A stretch of DNA of 64,000 nt from Actinocorallia populi (GTDB lineage: Bacteria; Actinomycetota; Actinomycetes; Streptosporangiales; Streptosporangiaceae). Positions within the stretch are counted from its first letter, which is position 1. Each line of letters starts with the position of its first letter. Made by a program: the position numbers and the translations under genes. Under the pieces are notes generated by a model that was not told the origin of the DNA, did no database searches, and saw only the letters and a program-made list of their open reading frames with translations. The stretch is from the NCBI RefSeq assembly GCF_002995495.1, contig NZ_PVZV01000002.1:124001-188000 (forward strand), read 5' to 3'. This document shows, one piece after another, positions 35,421 through 44,536 of the stretch.

Positions 35421-37526
35421 ATGGCCATCGGCCTGACCGAAGAACACCAAGCCCTGGCGGCGTCCGTACGCGGCCTGGCCGAACGGCACATCCCCGTCGA
35501 GGCGGTCCGGGCCGGCGAACCCCGGCCCGCCTTCTGGAGCGCCCTGGCGGCGCAGGGGCTGCTCGGGCTGCACCTGCCGGAGGAGCACGGCGGCCAGGGC
35601 TTCACCCTGGTGGAGCTGGCCGTCGCCGTGGAGGAGCTGGGCCGGGCCATGGCCCCCGGCCCGTTCGTCCCGACCGTGCTCGCCTCGGCGCTGCTGGCGG
35701 GCTCCTCGGCGGCGGGCGAGCACCTGCCCGCGCTGGCCGACGGTTCCAGGACGGCCGCGGTGGCGCTGGAGGCCGAGCTGACCCGCGACGGCCGGACCGT
35801 ACGCGGCACCGCCGAGTTCGTTCTGGGCGCCGAGGGCGCCGACCTCCTCCTGCTGCCCGTGGACGGCGGCGAGTGGGTGCTGCTGGAGGCCGCGGACGTG
35901 ACGGTGACGCCGCACGAGAGCCTGGACGTCACCCGCGGCACGGCCTCGGTGAACGTCGACGGTGCGACCGCCGCACCCGTCACGGGCGTGGGGGACGCGC
36001 GGGCCCTCTCGTCCGTCATCCTGGGCGCGGAGGCCTGCGGCGTGGCCTGGCGGGCGCTGGACGAGGCCGTGGCGTACGCCGGGCTGAGGGAGCAGTTCGG
36101 CCGTCCCATCGGCCAGTTCCAGGGGATCAAGCACAAGCTCGCCCGCATGATGGTGCTGGTGGAGCGGGCCGGGGCCGCGGTGTGGGACGCCGCCCGCTCG
36201 CAGGCTCCCTACGCCGTCGAGTCCGCCGCCGAGCTGGCCGCCGACGCGGCCGTCAGGTGCGCCGAGGAGAACATCCAGACGCACGGCGGCATCGGCTACA
36301 CCTACGAGCACAGCGCCCACCTGTTCTACCGGCGTGCCCTGACGCTGCGCGCCCTGGTCGACCGGGGCGGCGACCGGCTGGCCGCGCTGGCGCTGGACGG
36401 CGTCCGGCCCGAGACCGCGGTGGAGCTGCCCGAGGACGCCGAGCCGCTGCGCGAGCGCATCCGCGCCAGGGCGGCCGAGCTGGCCGCCATGCACCCCCTC
36501 GCCCAGCGCGCCGCGATGGCAGAGGAGGGCTGGGTGACCCCGCACCTGCCCGAGCCCTGGGGCCGCGGCGCCGGACCGCTGGAGCAGGTCCTCATCGCCC
36601 AGGAGCTCAAGGCGGCCCGGGTCCGCCCCGTCCCGCTGCTGATCGGCGCCTGGGTGGTGCCCTCGCTCGTCCAGTACGGCACGCCCGCGCAGCAGGAGCG
36701 CTTCCTGCCGGCGACGCTGCGCGGCGAGATCCTGTGGTGCCAGCTGTTCAGCGAGCCGGGCGCCGGCTCGGACCTGGCCTCGCTGAGGACCCGCGCCGTC
36801 CGCGCCGAGGGCGGCTGGCGGATCACCGGCCAGAAGATCTGGACGTCCCTGGGCCAGCACGCCCAGTGGGGCATCTGCCTGGCCCGGACCGACCCCGACG
36901 CCCCCAAGCACGAGGGCATCACCTACTTCCTCGTGGACATGGGGAGCGCGGGCGTGGACGTGCGGCCGCTCAAGGAGGTGACCGGCGACGAGATCTTCAA
37001 CGAGGTCTTCCTGGACGAGGTCTTCGTCCCCGACGACCTGGTCGTCGGCCCGGCCGGCGCCGGCTGGCGGGTCGCCCGCAACACCCTGGCCAACGAGCGC
37101 GTCGGCCTGACCTCCTCCTTCCAGCTCGGCGAGAACATGGAGAAGCTCGTCCGCCTGGTCCTGGAGCTGGGCGCGGGCGGCGACCCGGTCGTGCGCAGGG
37201 GCCTGGCGGAGCTGGCAGCCGACGAGCACGCCTACCTGATGCTGGGCCTGCGCGCCGTCCTGAAGCAGCTGTCGGGCACCGACCCCGGCACCACGGCCAC
37301 CGTCCGCAAGCTGGTGGCGATGGAGCACGGCCAGCGCGTCACCGAGTTCGGCTTCGGCCTGCTCGGCCCCCGCGGCGTGCTCACCGGCGACCGCAAGAGC
37401 GGCCTCCAGCGCCGCTGGACCCGCTCCCTGCTGGCCTCCCGCGCCATGACCATCGGCGGCGGCACCACCGAGATCAACCTCAACGTGATCGGCGAACGCA
37501 TCCTCGGCCTGCCGAAGGACGCGTGA
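35421..37526 (+). CDS. fused double acyl-CoA dehydrogenase, FadE34-like
   Basis: A 701-residue protein with two ACAD halves. The N-half (about 1-335) has ALAAQGLLGLHLPEEHGGQG, REQFGRPIGQFQGIKHKLARM and ENIQTHGGIGYTYEHSAHLFYRR. The C-half (about 350-701) has FSEPGAGSDLASLRT, ITGQKIWTSLGQHAQWG and GGGTTEINLNVIGERILGLP. Mycobacterial FadE34 is also a fused protein of about 710 residues; it acts on C24 steroid-CoA thioesters, where alpha and beta subunits replace one another's FAD contacts. By that precedent, steroid side-chain dehydrogenation is likely. GAGGAG precedes the ATG by 8 nt. Confidence 0.9.
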   Translation: MAIGLTEEHQALAASVRGLAERHIPVEAVRAGEPRPAFWSALAAQGLLGLHLPEEHGGQGFTLVELAVAVEELGRAMAPGPFVPTVLASALLAGSSAAGEHLPALADGSRTAAVALEAELTRDGRTVRGTAEFVLGAEGADLLLLPVDGGEWVLLEAADVTVTPHESLDVTRGTASVNVDGATAAPVTGVGDARALSSVILGAEACGVAWRALDEAVAYAGLREQFGRPIGQFQGIKHKLARMMVLVERAGAAVWDAARSQAPYAVESAAELAADAAVRCAEENIQTHGGIGYTYEHSAHLFYRRALTLRALVDRGGDRLAALALDGVRPETAVELPEDAEPLRERIRARAAELAAMHPLAQRAAMAEEGWVTPHLPEPWGRGAGPLEQVLIAQELKAARVRPVPLLIGAWVVPSLVQYGTPAQQERFLPATLRGEILWCQLFSEPGAGSDLASLRTRAVRAEGGWRITGQKIWTSLGQHAQWGICLARTDPDAPKHEGITYFLVDMGSAGVDVRPLKEVTGDEIFNEVFLDEVFVPDDLVVGPAGAGWRVARNTLANERVGLTSSFQLGENMEKLVRLVLELGAGGDPVVRRGLAELAADEHAYLMLGLRAVLKQLSGTDPGTTATVRKLVAMEHGQRVTEFGFGLLGPRGVLTGDRKSGLQRRWTRSLLASRAMTIGGGTTEINLNVIGERILGLPKDA

Positions 37527-37529
37527 GGC

Positions 37530-38378
37530 CTACTTCATGTCGGAGTAGATGACGCCGATGCCGGTGGCGCTGACCGGGGTCATCCCGTTCAGCGAACCCA
37601 CGATCGCGTGGTCCTTGGCATCGGCGTACAGCTCCAGCTGGAGGCCGAGCGCGCCGAGCGAGCCGATCTGCGGGGGGATCAGGTCGCGGATGTCCTGGGG
37701 CATGCCCTCCAGGAGGGCGTCGGCCGGAGTCAGCCCGAGCTTGTACTTGTAGAACTTGGTCTTGCGGCTGAAGGTCTTCTCGACGTTCGGGAGCTTCTGG
37801 ACGTTCCGTGTCAGCGTGCGCGGGTCCGCCTCGTGGCGCAGCTGGTCGATCTCCTCGACGGACAGCTTCTCCCGGTCGACGTTGCCGTCGGGGGTCCGGG
37901 TGGTCCGCACGCGGTTCTTGACGACGACATGGGTGATGCCGGTCTTCTTCCACTTCTTGTTCTCGAGGACGTATTCGGTGGTCTTCGCCTCCATGAAGAA
38001 CTTCGGCTTCATGATGAACTTCGCCACTTCCTGAGAGTTCGTGGTGCCCGACACCTGGGCCATGAGCATGCCGATCTGCCGGGTGAAGGAGGTCAGCTCG
38101 GCCGGCAGCGGCTTGGCGGCCGGCACCTCGCCGACGGGCTGGGCCGGCGGGGGTGCGGAGGGCATCGGGGGCAGCGCCACGGCGGGCGGGGCCTCGAGCG
38201 TCGGCGGCGGCTTGGGGGCGCCCGGGTACTCCTCGACGACCGGAGAGGCGGCGGTCTCGGAGGGACGGCCGGCGTCGAAGCCTCCGTCGACCTTGACCAG
38301 CGCCAGCACGGCGACCGGCACCAGAGCCACGGCGATGATCGTGGCGATGCCGATCGTCCGGTCGGTACGACGATCCAC
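37530..38378 (-). CDS. secreted or membrane-anchored protein, unknown function
   Basis: A 282-residue protein: N-terminal TM/signal (about 8-28), a Pro/Ala-rich linker (about 40-90) and a soluble external domain containing VVVKNRVRTTRTPDG, KTKFYKYKLGLTPADALLEGMPQDIRDLIPPQIG and a C-terminal GIGVIYSDMK. The GTG start (38378) has AGGAGG 7 nt upstream. It ends 3 bp from the convergent fused ACAD gene. I do not recognise the family. Confidence 0.8.
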   Translation of the reverse strand: MDRRTDRTIGIATIIAVALVPVAVLALVKVDGGFDAGRPSETAASPVVEEYPGAPKPPPTLEAPPAVALPPMPSAPPPAQPVGEVPAAKPLPAELTSFTRQIGMLMAQVSGTTNSQEVAKFIMKPKFFMEAKTTEYVLENKKWKKTGITHVVVKNRVRTTRTPDGNVDREKLSVEEIDQLRHEADPRTLTRNVQKLPNVEKTFSRKTKFYKYKLGLTPADALLEGMPQDIRDLIPPQIGSLGALGLQLELYADAKDHAIVGSLNGMTPVSATGIGVIYSDMK

Positions 38379-38463
38379 GGGAGTCCTCCTGAGGGGGGGT
38401 CAGGGAAGATTCAACAGCAAATGACCCGCAAGTAACAACGTGCACCAGAAGTGGCGACAGGGG

Positions 38464-39228
38464 TCAGATCGCACCGGAGGGATGTCGGAACAGTACCGAA
38501 TTGACATATCTCGTGCCTGGAAACAGTACCCGGCTGGGAAATGAGCGGGCCAGCTGTGCGGCATGTGAACGCTGATGCGATGCGAGATCGAAACCTTCCA
38601 ACGGCCGCCAGTGGCCGTCCACCAGGATCTCACCCCGGTACCCCCAGCCCTCCAGCAGGGACAGGACCGGTTCGAGCGGCTGGTGACGGGCCTCCAGCTC
38701 CAGAAGGAGGACGGGGAGGTCCCGCCGGATCGTGCGCTCGGCCCCCCGCAGGGCCGCCCCCTCGTGGCCCTCGATGTCGATCTTGATGAAGCGCACGTCC
38801 GCGACGGCGAGATCGTCGATCCGCGTCCGGGGGACGGTGGCCGGGACGGCGCCCGGCTGGCCTTTTCCGGCCTCCTCGACCGAGGAGACCCCGACGATCG
38901 CCCCGGCCGCGGGCGACCACAGGGTCGTCGGGCCGTCCCGGTCGGACGCGGCCGCGGCCACCACCCGCGCCTGCGGAAAGGTGCGCGCCAGCAGCCGGGC
39001 CAGGTCCGGGTCGGCCTCGATCGTCACCACCCGGTCGGCCCGCCGCAGCAGCCGGGCGGTCCAGGGCCCGAACCAGCCCCCGACGTCCAGCGCGGTGCCG
39101 CCGCGCGGGACGAACTCCGCCAGCCGCGCCAGCTCCGGCTCGACCCGGGGATAGACGCCCCGGACCACCGCGCCGACCAGCGGGGCGGGCAGCAGGTCGG
39201 CGACCGCACGGGACAGGCGCTGGTTCAT
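38464..39228 (-). CDS. FkbM-family SAM-dependent methyltransferase
   Basis: A 254-residue class I methyltransferase: LVPRGGTALDVGGWFGPWTARLL (SAM motif I; GxG as DVGGWFG), VVTIEADPDLARLLARTFP (acidic end of strand 2), and the FkbM hallmark VRFIKIDIEGHEGAALRGAERTI. Family members methylate sugar hydroxyls of glycans and glycosides. ATG 39228 is preceded on its strand by TACGTT at 6 nt (leaderless); a longer upstream frame is not supported. It is divergent from the membrane acyltransferase; both probably modify the polysaccharide made by the neighbouring glycosyltransferases. Confidence 0.88.
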   Translation of the reverse strand: MNQRLSRAVADLLPAPLVGAVVRGVYPRVEPELARLAEFVPRGGTALDVGGWFGPWTARLLRRADRVVTIEADPDLARLLARTFPQARVVAAAASDRDGPTTLWSPAAGAIVGVSSVEEAGKGQPGAVPATVPRTRIDDLAVADVRFIKIDIEGHEGAALRGAERTIRRDLPVLLLELEARHQPLEPVLSLLEGWGYRGEILVDGHWRPLEGFDLASHQRSHAAQLARSFPSRVLFPGTRYVNSVLFRHPSGAI

Positions 39229-39292
39229 GCGCCGAACGTACCGGGCGGTACCGGGTGCACGGCAAACTGGTCGCACCCCTCGAGAGGCGAAG

Positions 39293-40507
39293 ATGCTCCC
39301 CACCACCACCCCGTCGCCGCGGACCGGTCAGCCCACCGGCCATCTGGCCGCGCTGGACGGTGTGCGCAGCGTGGCGATCATGCTGGTGGTCGGGGTGCAC
39401 GTGGCGGTGGCGACCGGCATGGCCGGCGAGAGCGGCCTGGGCTGGCAGATGCTGGCCAACGGCGGCGTCGGGGTGCCGATCTTCTTCGTGCTCTCGGGCT
39501 TCCTGCTGTACCGGCCGTTCGCGCGGGCCTCCCTGGACGGGACGAGGCGGCCGGACGTCCGGCGCTACCTGCGGCGCAGGGCACTGCGGGTCCTGCCCGC
39601 CTACTGGCTGATGCTGCCGTTCGTGCTCCCCCTGTTCAACCCCGAGGAGGCGCGCGACCCGCTCGTCTGGCTGCAGATGGTGACGCTCACCCAGAACTAC
39701 GACCCGCACCCGCCGTGGCCGATGACGGCTTCCGGGCTCGAAGGGCTCGGGCCGATCTGGAGCCTGACGGTCGAGGCCGCGTTCTACGTGGTGCTGCCGC
39801 TGCTGGCGGCGGGGCTGCACCGCTTCTCCCGGGGCGAGCCGCGCAGGCTGCTGACGGGGCTGGGGCTGCTGGGCGGGCTCTCCCTGCTGGAGGCCGTCGG
39901 CCTGCGCTACGCCGAGTACCTCGGGACGGTCTTCGGCGGCGACCCCTTCCGGCTGCTCTTCTACAACGAGCACCTGCTGCCGCGCTCGCTGGTCTTCTTC
40001 GTGCTGGGCATGGCCATGGCGGTGCTGGCCGAGCGTCCGAACCGCTGGAGCGGCTTCGCGGGCGCGTCGCCGGGCCTGAGCTGGGCCGTCGCGGGCTGCG
40101 CGCTGGCGCTGATGTCCACACCGCTGGCCACGCCCATGAACGGGGTGCAGAGCGCCCACCAGTACCTGGTGCACAACCTGCTCTCGGTGGTGGTCTCCGC
40201 GGCGGTCGTCGCGCCCGCCGCCTTCGGGCACGACGGGCCCGCCGTCAGGGCCCTGCTGGCCAACCCGCTGATGTGCCGCCTGGGCCTGGTCTCCTACGGG
40301 GTGTTCCTATGGCACATGCCGGTGATCGAGCTGTGGTACGACCTCACCGGACGTTCCCTCTTCCTGGGCGACTTCTGGCTCGTCCTGGGGATCACGCTGG
40401 TCTTCTCGCTGATCCTCGCCGCGCTCAGCCACCTCTTCGTCGAGCAGCCCGCCCAGCGGCTCGGCCGCCGGTCCTTCCGGCCGCTTCCGGAGAGGGCTCA
40501 GCAGTAG
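39293..40507 (+). CDS. integral membrane acyltransferase (OafA/AT3 family)
   Basis: A 404-residue AT3 protein with about 10 TMs. It has HLAALDGVRSVAIMLVVGVHVAVAT (family N-terminus with R and the catalytic His region), FFVLSGFLLYRPF, YLRRRALRVLPAYW, and FVEQP near the C-terminus. AT3 enzymes O-acylate polysaccharides, peptidoglycan or antibiotics at the membrane. ATG 39293 follows GAGAGG. Its last 201 bp overlap, antisense, the 3' end of the AftD-like gene. Confidence 0.92.
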   Translation: MLPTTTPSPRTGQPTGHLAALDGVRSVAIMLVVGVHVAVATGMAGESGLGWQMLANGGVGVPIFFVLSGFLLYRPFARASLDGTRRPDVRRYLRRRALRVLPAYWLMLPFVLPLFNPEEARDPLVWLQMVTLTQNYDPHPPWPMTASGLEGLGPIWSLTVEAAFYVVLPLLAAGLHRFSRGEPRRLLTGLGLLGGLSLLEAVGLRYAEYLGTVFGGDPFRLLFYNEHLLPRSLVFFVLGMAMAVLAERPNRWSGFAGASPGLSWAVAGCALALMSTPLATPMNGVQSAHQYLVHNLLSVVVSAAVVAPAAFGHDGPAVRALLANPLMCRLGLVSYGVFLWHMPVIELWYDLTGRSLFLGDFWLVLGITLVFSLILAALSHLFVEQPAQRLGRRSFRPLPERAQQ

Positions 40508-43500
40508 CGCCGCCATCAGGACGCAGAGGCACGCCGGGAACCACTCGGTGAGGATCGCGTAGGGCTCGGGCAGGCCGCGCGTGTACAGGTAGCCGCCGAG
40601 CACCGTCGACCAGGCGGCCAGCCCCGCGAGGACCGGCAGGGCGGCGTCGGGAAGCCTTCGTGCGACCGGGACCGCCGCGGCGCCCGCCGCCAAGCCGACC
40701 GGGCCGGCGGTCCACAGGCCGAGGAGCGGCACGGCCCAGACGCGGACCAGGGGGGCGGGACGTCCGGCGGCGGGTCTCCGCAGCGCCGGGCCTCCGCCCG
40801 GAACGGCCGCGAGCACCGCGACGAGGAGGACGAGCATCAGGCCGACCAGCAGGCACAGCCGGTACGCCCGGTCGGGCTCGTAGACCAGCCGCACGGTTCC
40901 CGAGGCTCCCGCGGGCAGCTCCCAGCCCTGCTTCCAGCCGTCCAGGCGCACCGCCTTGAGGCGCTTTCCGTCCAGAAGCGCGACCCACCCTCCGTTGAAG
41001 TTCTCCGCAACCGCCAGGTAGGAGGGGCCGGAGGTCGCGACGGTCACCTCCCGCTCGGCGGCGCCCCACCGGCCGACTGCCGCTCTCGCGGGCGGGGCGG
41101 GCTCCCGGGACTGCCGGGCCGAGGGGGTGAGGGCGGCCGTGGAGATGAGGAACGCGGAGGAGGCGGAGCTGAGGGTGAGGCGGCCTGCGGGGGCGGTGAC
41201 CGCCCGGCACGACTCGTAGCGGACGGCCCGACCGGCCAGGAGGTCGGCGCGGGCGGCGCCGACCAGCCGGGTCTCGATCTCGGCGGAGCCGAGGGTGAAG
41301 GAGGGCCCGGCGCCGCAGGCGGAGGGGACGGGGCCGGAGGACTCCAGCGCGGGAACGCCGGGGATCTCGACCTCGGTGACCTGGACGGCCTTGACGCGGG
41401 GGAACCCGATGGTGAGGGTCCCGGTCCTCATGGGGGCGAAGGAGAAGACCCCCTTCTTGTCGACGAAGCCCTCGCGGACCTGGCCCCGGTCGCCCGTGAC
41501 GGTGACACGGGTGAGGCCGCGTTTGGCGGGGAAGCGGAAGACCAGCCTCGACAGGGTGCGGGCGGCGCCCAGGCCGCGGGTGAGGGTGGGGCCCTCCTCG
41601 TCCAGAGAACTGGTCCAGACGGTGGCGCGGTCGCCGTCGAAGGCCGAGCGGGCCAGGGCCGCGGGATGGTCCACCAGCAGGGAGGAGGCCGTGACGCCGT
41701 CCGCGCCGGTGGAGGCGGAGACGAGTCCGCCGTCGGTGAGGATCGCGGTGCCGCCCAGCCGGACGGGGCCGCCGGGGGAGGTGAAGGTGCGGTGGAAGGA
41801 GTCCCCTTCCTCGCTTTCGGCGGCCAGGTAGGGGGAGCAGACCCAGGCTTCCGAACCGCGCATGCAGGCGGGAGCGTAGCCGTTGAGGCCGGTGAACACC
41901 TGCGCCGAGGCTTCGCCGGGCACCGCGATCGCGCGGCGCGGGGTGACGCCGGGGATGTCCAGCTCGGTGATCGCGACCCGGGTGCCGAGGGTGAGCGCGG
42001 ATTCGGCGGCGGTCGCGGTGACCTTGATCCGGAGCCAGCCGGTGGCCCCGGCGGGGACCCTCAGCGGCTGCGCCTCACCGGTGTCGCGGACCGGCTGGAC
42101 GAGCCTTCCCGCGGCGGTCGCGACCTCCACCTCGGTGACGGCCGGCCCGAGGAAGTCCCCCCTGCCGAAGGCGATCCGGATCCGTCTCGGGTCCCGGGCC
42201 GCGGGGAACTCCACCTTGAGCCACTCGCCGAGGGCGCCGGACCAGCCGGAGGAGGTCCAGGAGGTGTCGGCGTCGCCGTCGAGGGCGGCGAACGGGTGCC
42301 TGGAGACCGAGCCGCTCTCCAGGGCGGAGGTGACGTCGGCCGCGCTGGAGGAGGCGGTGACCCCCTTGATCCCCGTCACCTCGGCGACGGAGCGGTGCTC
42401 CTCCCAGCCGTCCTCGGTGAAGTCCTTGACCTCGGTGCCCCCGATGTACTCCTGGTCCGCCTCCATGGTGGGGGAGGAGCCGCCGCGCAGGGTGGAGAAG
42501 GCCAGCTCCCTGCGGCGCAGGGAGTCCGTCGCGACGTCGGGCTCCCCCTCGTTGACCAGCACGGGCCGCCCGCCGTCGAGCAGGCCCTGGTCGGCCAGCG
42601 CGATCAGCGCCTCGGGGCCTCCGGAGACCCGCAGCGGCTCCCGCTCCACCACCGAGGCGACGGGCTCGGTTCCGGGCACCTCGTAGATCTCGACGGGCGG
42701 GTACTCCTGGTCCATCGATCCGGTCGCGTCCGTGAACTCCGCTCCCACCGGCTTCCCGAACTCGGCGGCCCTGCGGATCTGCGGCATCGCGGCCAGCGCG
42801 TCGTGCAGCCGCGCGGGCCACGCGCCGTTCAGCACGCTCCGGTCCACGTCGTTGCGGATCAGCAGGTACCGGACGCCCATCCGGGACAGCACGGCGGCCA
42901 GGCCCGGCGAGCCGCGGCCCGCCGCGAACCGTTCGTCGATCGTCTGCATCAGCCGGGCCAGCCCCGCGGACCCGCCGGGGGTCACCATCCGCCCGGCCCA
43001 GCGGCCCTGGAACAGCGACTGCAGCGGATCGTCCATCATCTGCCCGTACAGGTACTGCCCGAACTGCTGGCCCGGCAGCGTGAGCACGGCCCCGTCCCGC
43101 TGCTCCAGGCGCCCGTCCAGCCAGTCGGTGGCGTCGTGCATGTACCGCGGAACGCCCTTGGGCGCGTTCGGCACCCCCAGCCCCGGCGACACCGTCGGCA
43201 CAACCGTCACCCCGACCAGCGCGACCGCGACCACGCGCGCCGTCCCGAGCCGCCGGATCCCGTCGAGCGCCTGCCGCGCGGCCGCCTGCCGCTCCGCGCC
43301 GACGACGCCCGCGGCCTTGCGCAGGACCGCGGCGGAGAGGGGGCCGAAACGTGTACGGCGGCCGGGCCCGGCACGCCCGCCCGCCGGGCCGGGAACGGGG
43401 AGGAGGCAGGCGAGGCCGAGAGCGAGAGGGAGCCGGAGCAGGGCGTCGAACTTGTGGAGGTTGCGGAAGGCGGCCAGGGGGCCGTCGAGCAGGTCGCGGA

Positions 43501-44536
43501 AGTGGTCGGCGAGGAACGTGCCGGGGTGCCCGGCGACGATGACGGCGAGGCCGAGGAGGAGGGTGGCGGCGAGGAAGGAGCGGTGCGGCGAGCGGCGGAT
43601 GCCCAGCAGGCCCAGACCGGCGACGAGGGTGGTGGCCAGGACCAGCCAGGAGGCTCCGGCCAGGGCGTTGCCCGCCGGCCACCAGGGGCTGAATCCGGGG
43701 GACAGGAAGGCGGTCCACTGGGAGGAGCCGCGCAGCACGTTCGTCACCGAGGTGATCGAGGTGGTGGTGGCCGCGGTCTCGGTATAGGGCAGGAACTCGA
43801 AGATGTGGCGGCCCATCAGGTAGGTGGGGGCCAGCCACCAGAACGACGCCGCCGCGGTCAGCGGCAGCCACCACGGCAGCAGCCGCCGCCGGTACCAGAG
43901 CAGGTACAGCAGGGGGACGACCAGGACCGCCAGCTCGGCGGTGGCGTTGATCCCGCCGCAGGCCACCACGGCCAGGGCGGACAGGGCCGCGGCCCGCCTC
44001 GGGGAGCGGACGGTGACCAGCGGCAGCAACATCCAGGGCAGGACCGCCGTGGGCCAGAACTCCGAGGAGTTCGTGCCGAGGAGCACCTGGGCGCGGGGCG
44101 CCAGCGCGTAGGCGAACCCGGCGAGCAGCCGCGTGCCGGGACTGCCGGCCCCCAGTGCCCCGGCGAGCCTGACCACGCCGAGGAAGGCGGTGCACAGCAC
44201 CAGGCCGAGCCACGCCCGCTGGGTGATCCACGGTGGCACGTGCAGCAGGTCGCCGAGCCGGTAGAACGGGCCCATCGGGAAGAAGTAGCCGTACGCCTGG
44301 TTCTGCACCTGCCCCAGCGAGACCGCCGGATCCCACATGTGCAGCGCCCGCTCCAGGAAGCCCGAGGGGTTCAGCGCCATGTCCAGCTTGGTGTCGGGCA
44401 GGATCCGCCCCGGAGTGATCGTGAACGCCAGCGTCACCAGCACCAGCAGCGACGCCAGGATCCGCGCCCTGTCCCGCGCGGCGGTCCCCGGGGCTGGGGA
44501 GTGGTCGGCCCTGCCGGGGCACGTGTCAGAAGGCAT
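40307..44536 (-). CDS. aftD: alpha-(1->3)-arabinofuranosyltransferase, AftD-like (DUF3367)
   Basis: A 1409-residue GT-C protein, close to the 1,400 residues of mycobacterial AftD. The N-terminal part has about 11 TMs with a conserved acidic loop (DTKLDMALNPSGFLERALHMWDP, GT-C motif), followed by a very large external region (about 430-1240) with several jelly-roll carbohydrate-binding-like modules, and C-terminal TMs. AftD adds branching arabinofuranose to arabinan from decaprenyl-P-arabinose outside the membrane. It overlaps the upstream GT4 gene by 11 bp. The last 66 residues are hydrophilic and are read antisense through the acyltransferase 3' end. Confidence 0.88.
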   Translation of the reverse strand: MPSDTCPGRADHSPAPGTAARDRARILASLLVLVTLAFTITPGRILPDTKLDMALNPSGFLERALHMWDPAVSLGQVQNQAYGYFFPMGPFYRLGDLLHVPPWITQRAWLGLVLCTAFLGVVRLAGALGAGSPGTRLLAGFAYALAPRAQVLLGTNSSEFWPTAVLPWMLLPLVTVRSPRRAAALSALAVVACGGINATAELAVLVVPLLYLLWYRRRLLPWWLPLTAAASFWWLAPTYLMGRHIFEFLPYTETAATTTSITSVTNVLRGSSQWTAFLSPGFSPWWPAGNALAGASWLVLATTLVAGLGLLGIRRSPHRSFLAATLLLGLAVIVAGHPGTFLADHFRDLLDGPLAAFRNLHKFDALLRLPLALGLACLLPVPGPAGGRAGPGRRTRFGPLSAAVLRKAAGVVGAERQAAARQALDGIRRLGTARVVAVALVGVTVVPTVSPGLGVPNAPKGVPRYMHDATDWLDGRLEQRDGAVLTLPGQQFGQYLYGQMMDDPLQSLFQGRWAGRMVTPGGSAGLARLMQTIDERFAAGRGSPGLAAVLSRMGVRYLLIRNDVDRSVLNGAWPARLHDALAAMPQIRRAAEFGKPVGAEFTDATGSMDQEYPPVEIYEVPGTEPVASVVEREPLRVSGGPEALIALADQGLLDGGRPVLVNEGEPDVATDSLRRRELAFSTLRGGSSPTMEADQEYIGGTEVKDFTEDGWEEHRSVAEVTGIKGVTASSSAADVTSALESGSVSRHPFAALDGDADTSWTSSGWSGALGEWLKVEFPAARDPRRIRIAFGRGDFLGPAVTEVEVATAAGRLVQPVRDTGEAQPLRVPAGATGWLRIKVTATAAESALTLGTRVAITELDIPGVTPRRAIAVPGEASAQVFTGLNGYAPACMRGSEAWVCSPYLAAESEEGDSFHRTFTSPGGPVRLGGTAILTDGGLVSASTGADGVTASSLLVDHPAALARSAFDGDRATVWTSSLDEEGPTLTRGLGAARTLSRLVFRFPAKRGLTRVTVTGDRGQVREGFVDKKGVFSFAPMRTGTLTIGFPRVKAVQVTEVEIPGVPALESSGPVPSACGAGPSFTLGSAEIETRLVGAARADLLAGRAVRYESCRAVTAPAGRLTLSSASSAFLISTAALTPSARQSREPAPPARAAVGRWGAAEREVTVATSGPSYLAVAENFNGGWVALLDGKRLKAVRLDGWKQGWELPAGASGTVRLVYEPDRAYRLCLLVGLMLVLLVAVLAAVPGGGPALRRPAAGRPAPLVRVWAVPLLGLWTAGPVGLAAGAAAVPVARRLPDAALPVLAGLAAWSTVLGGYLYTRGLPEPYAILTEWFPACLCVLMAALLLSPLRKRPEGPAAEPLGGLLDEEVAERGEDQREDQRDPQDEPEVAQEEGTSGEVVPQLDHRHVP

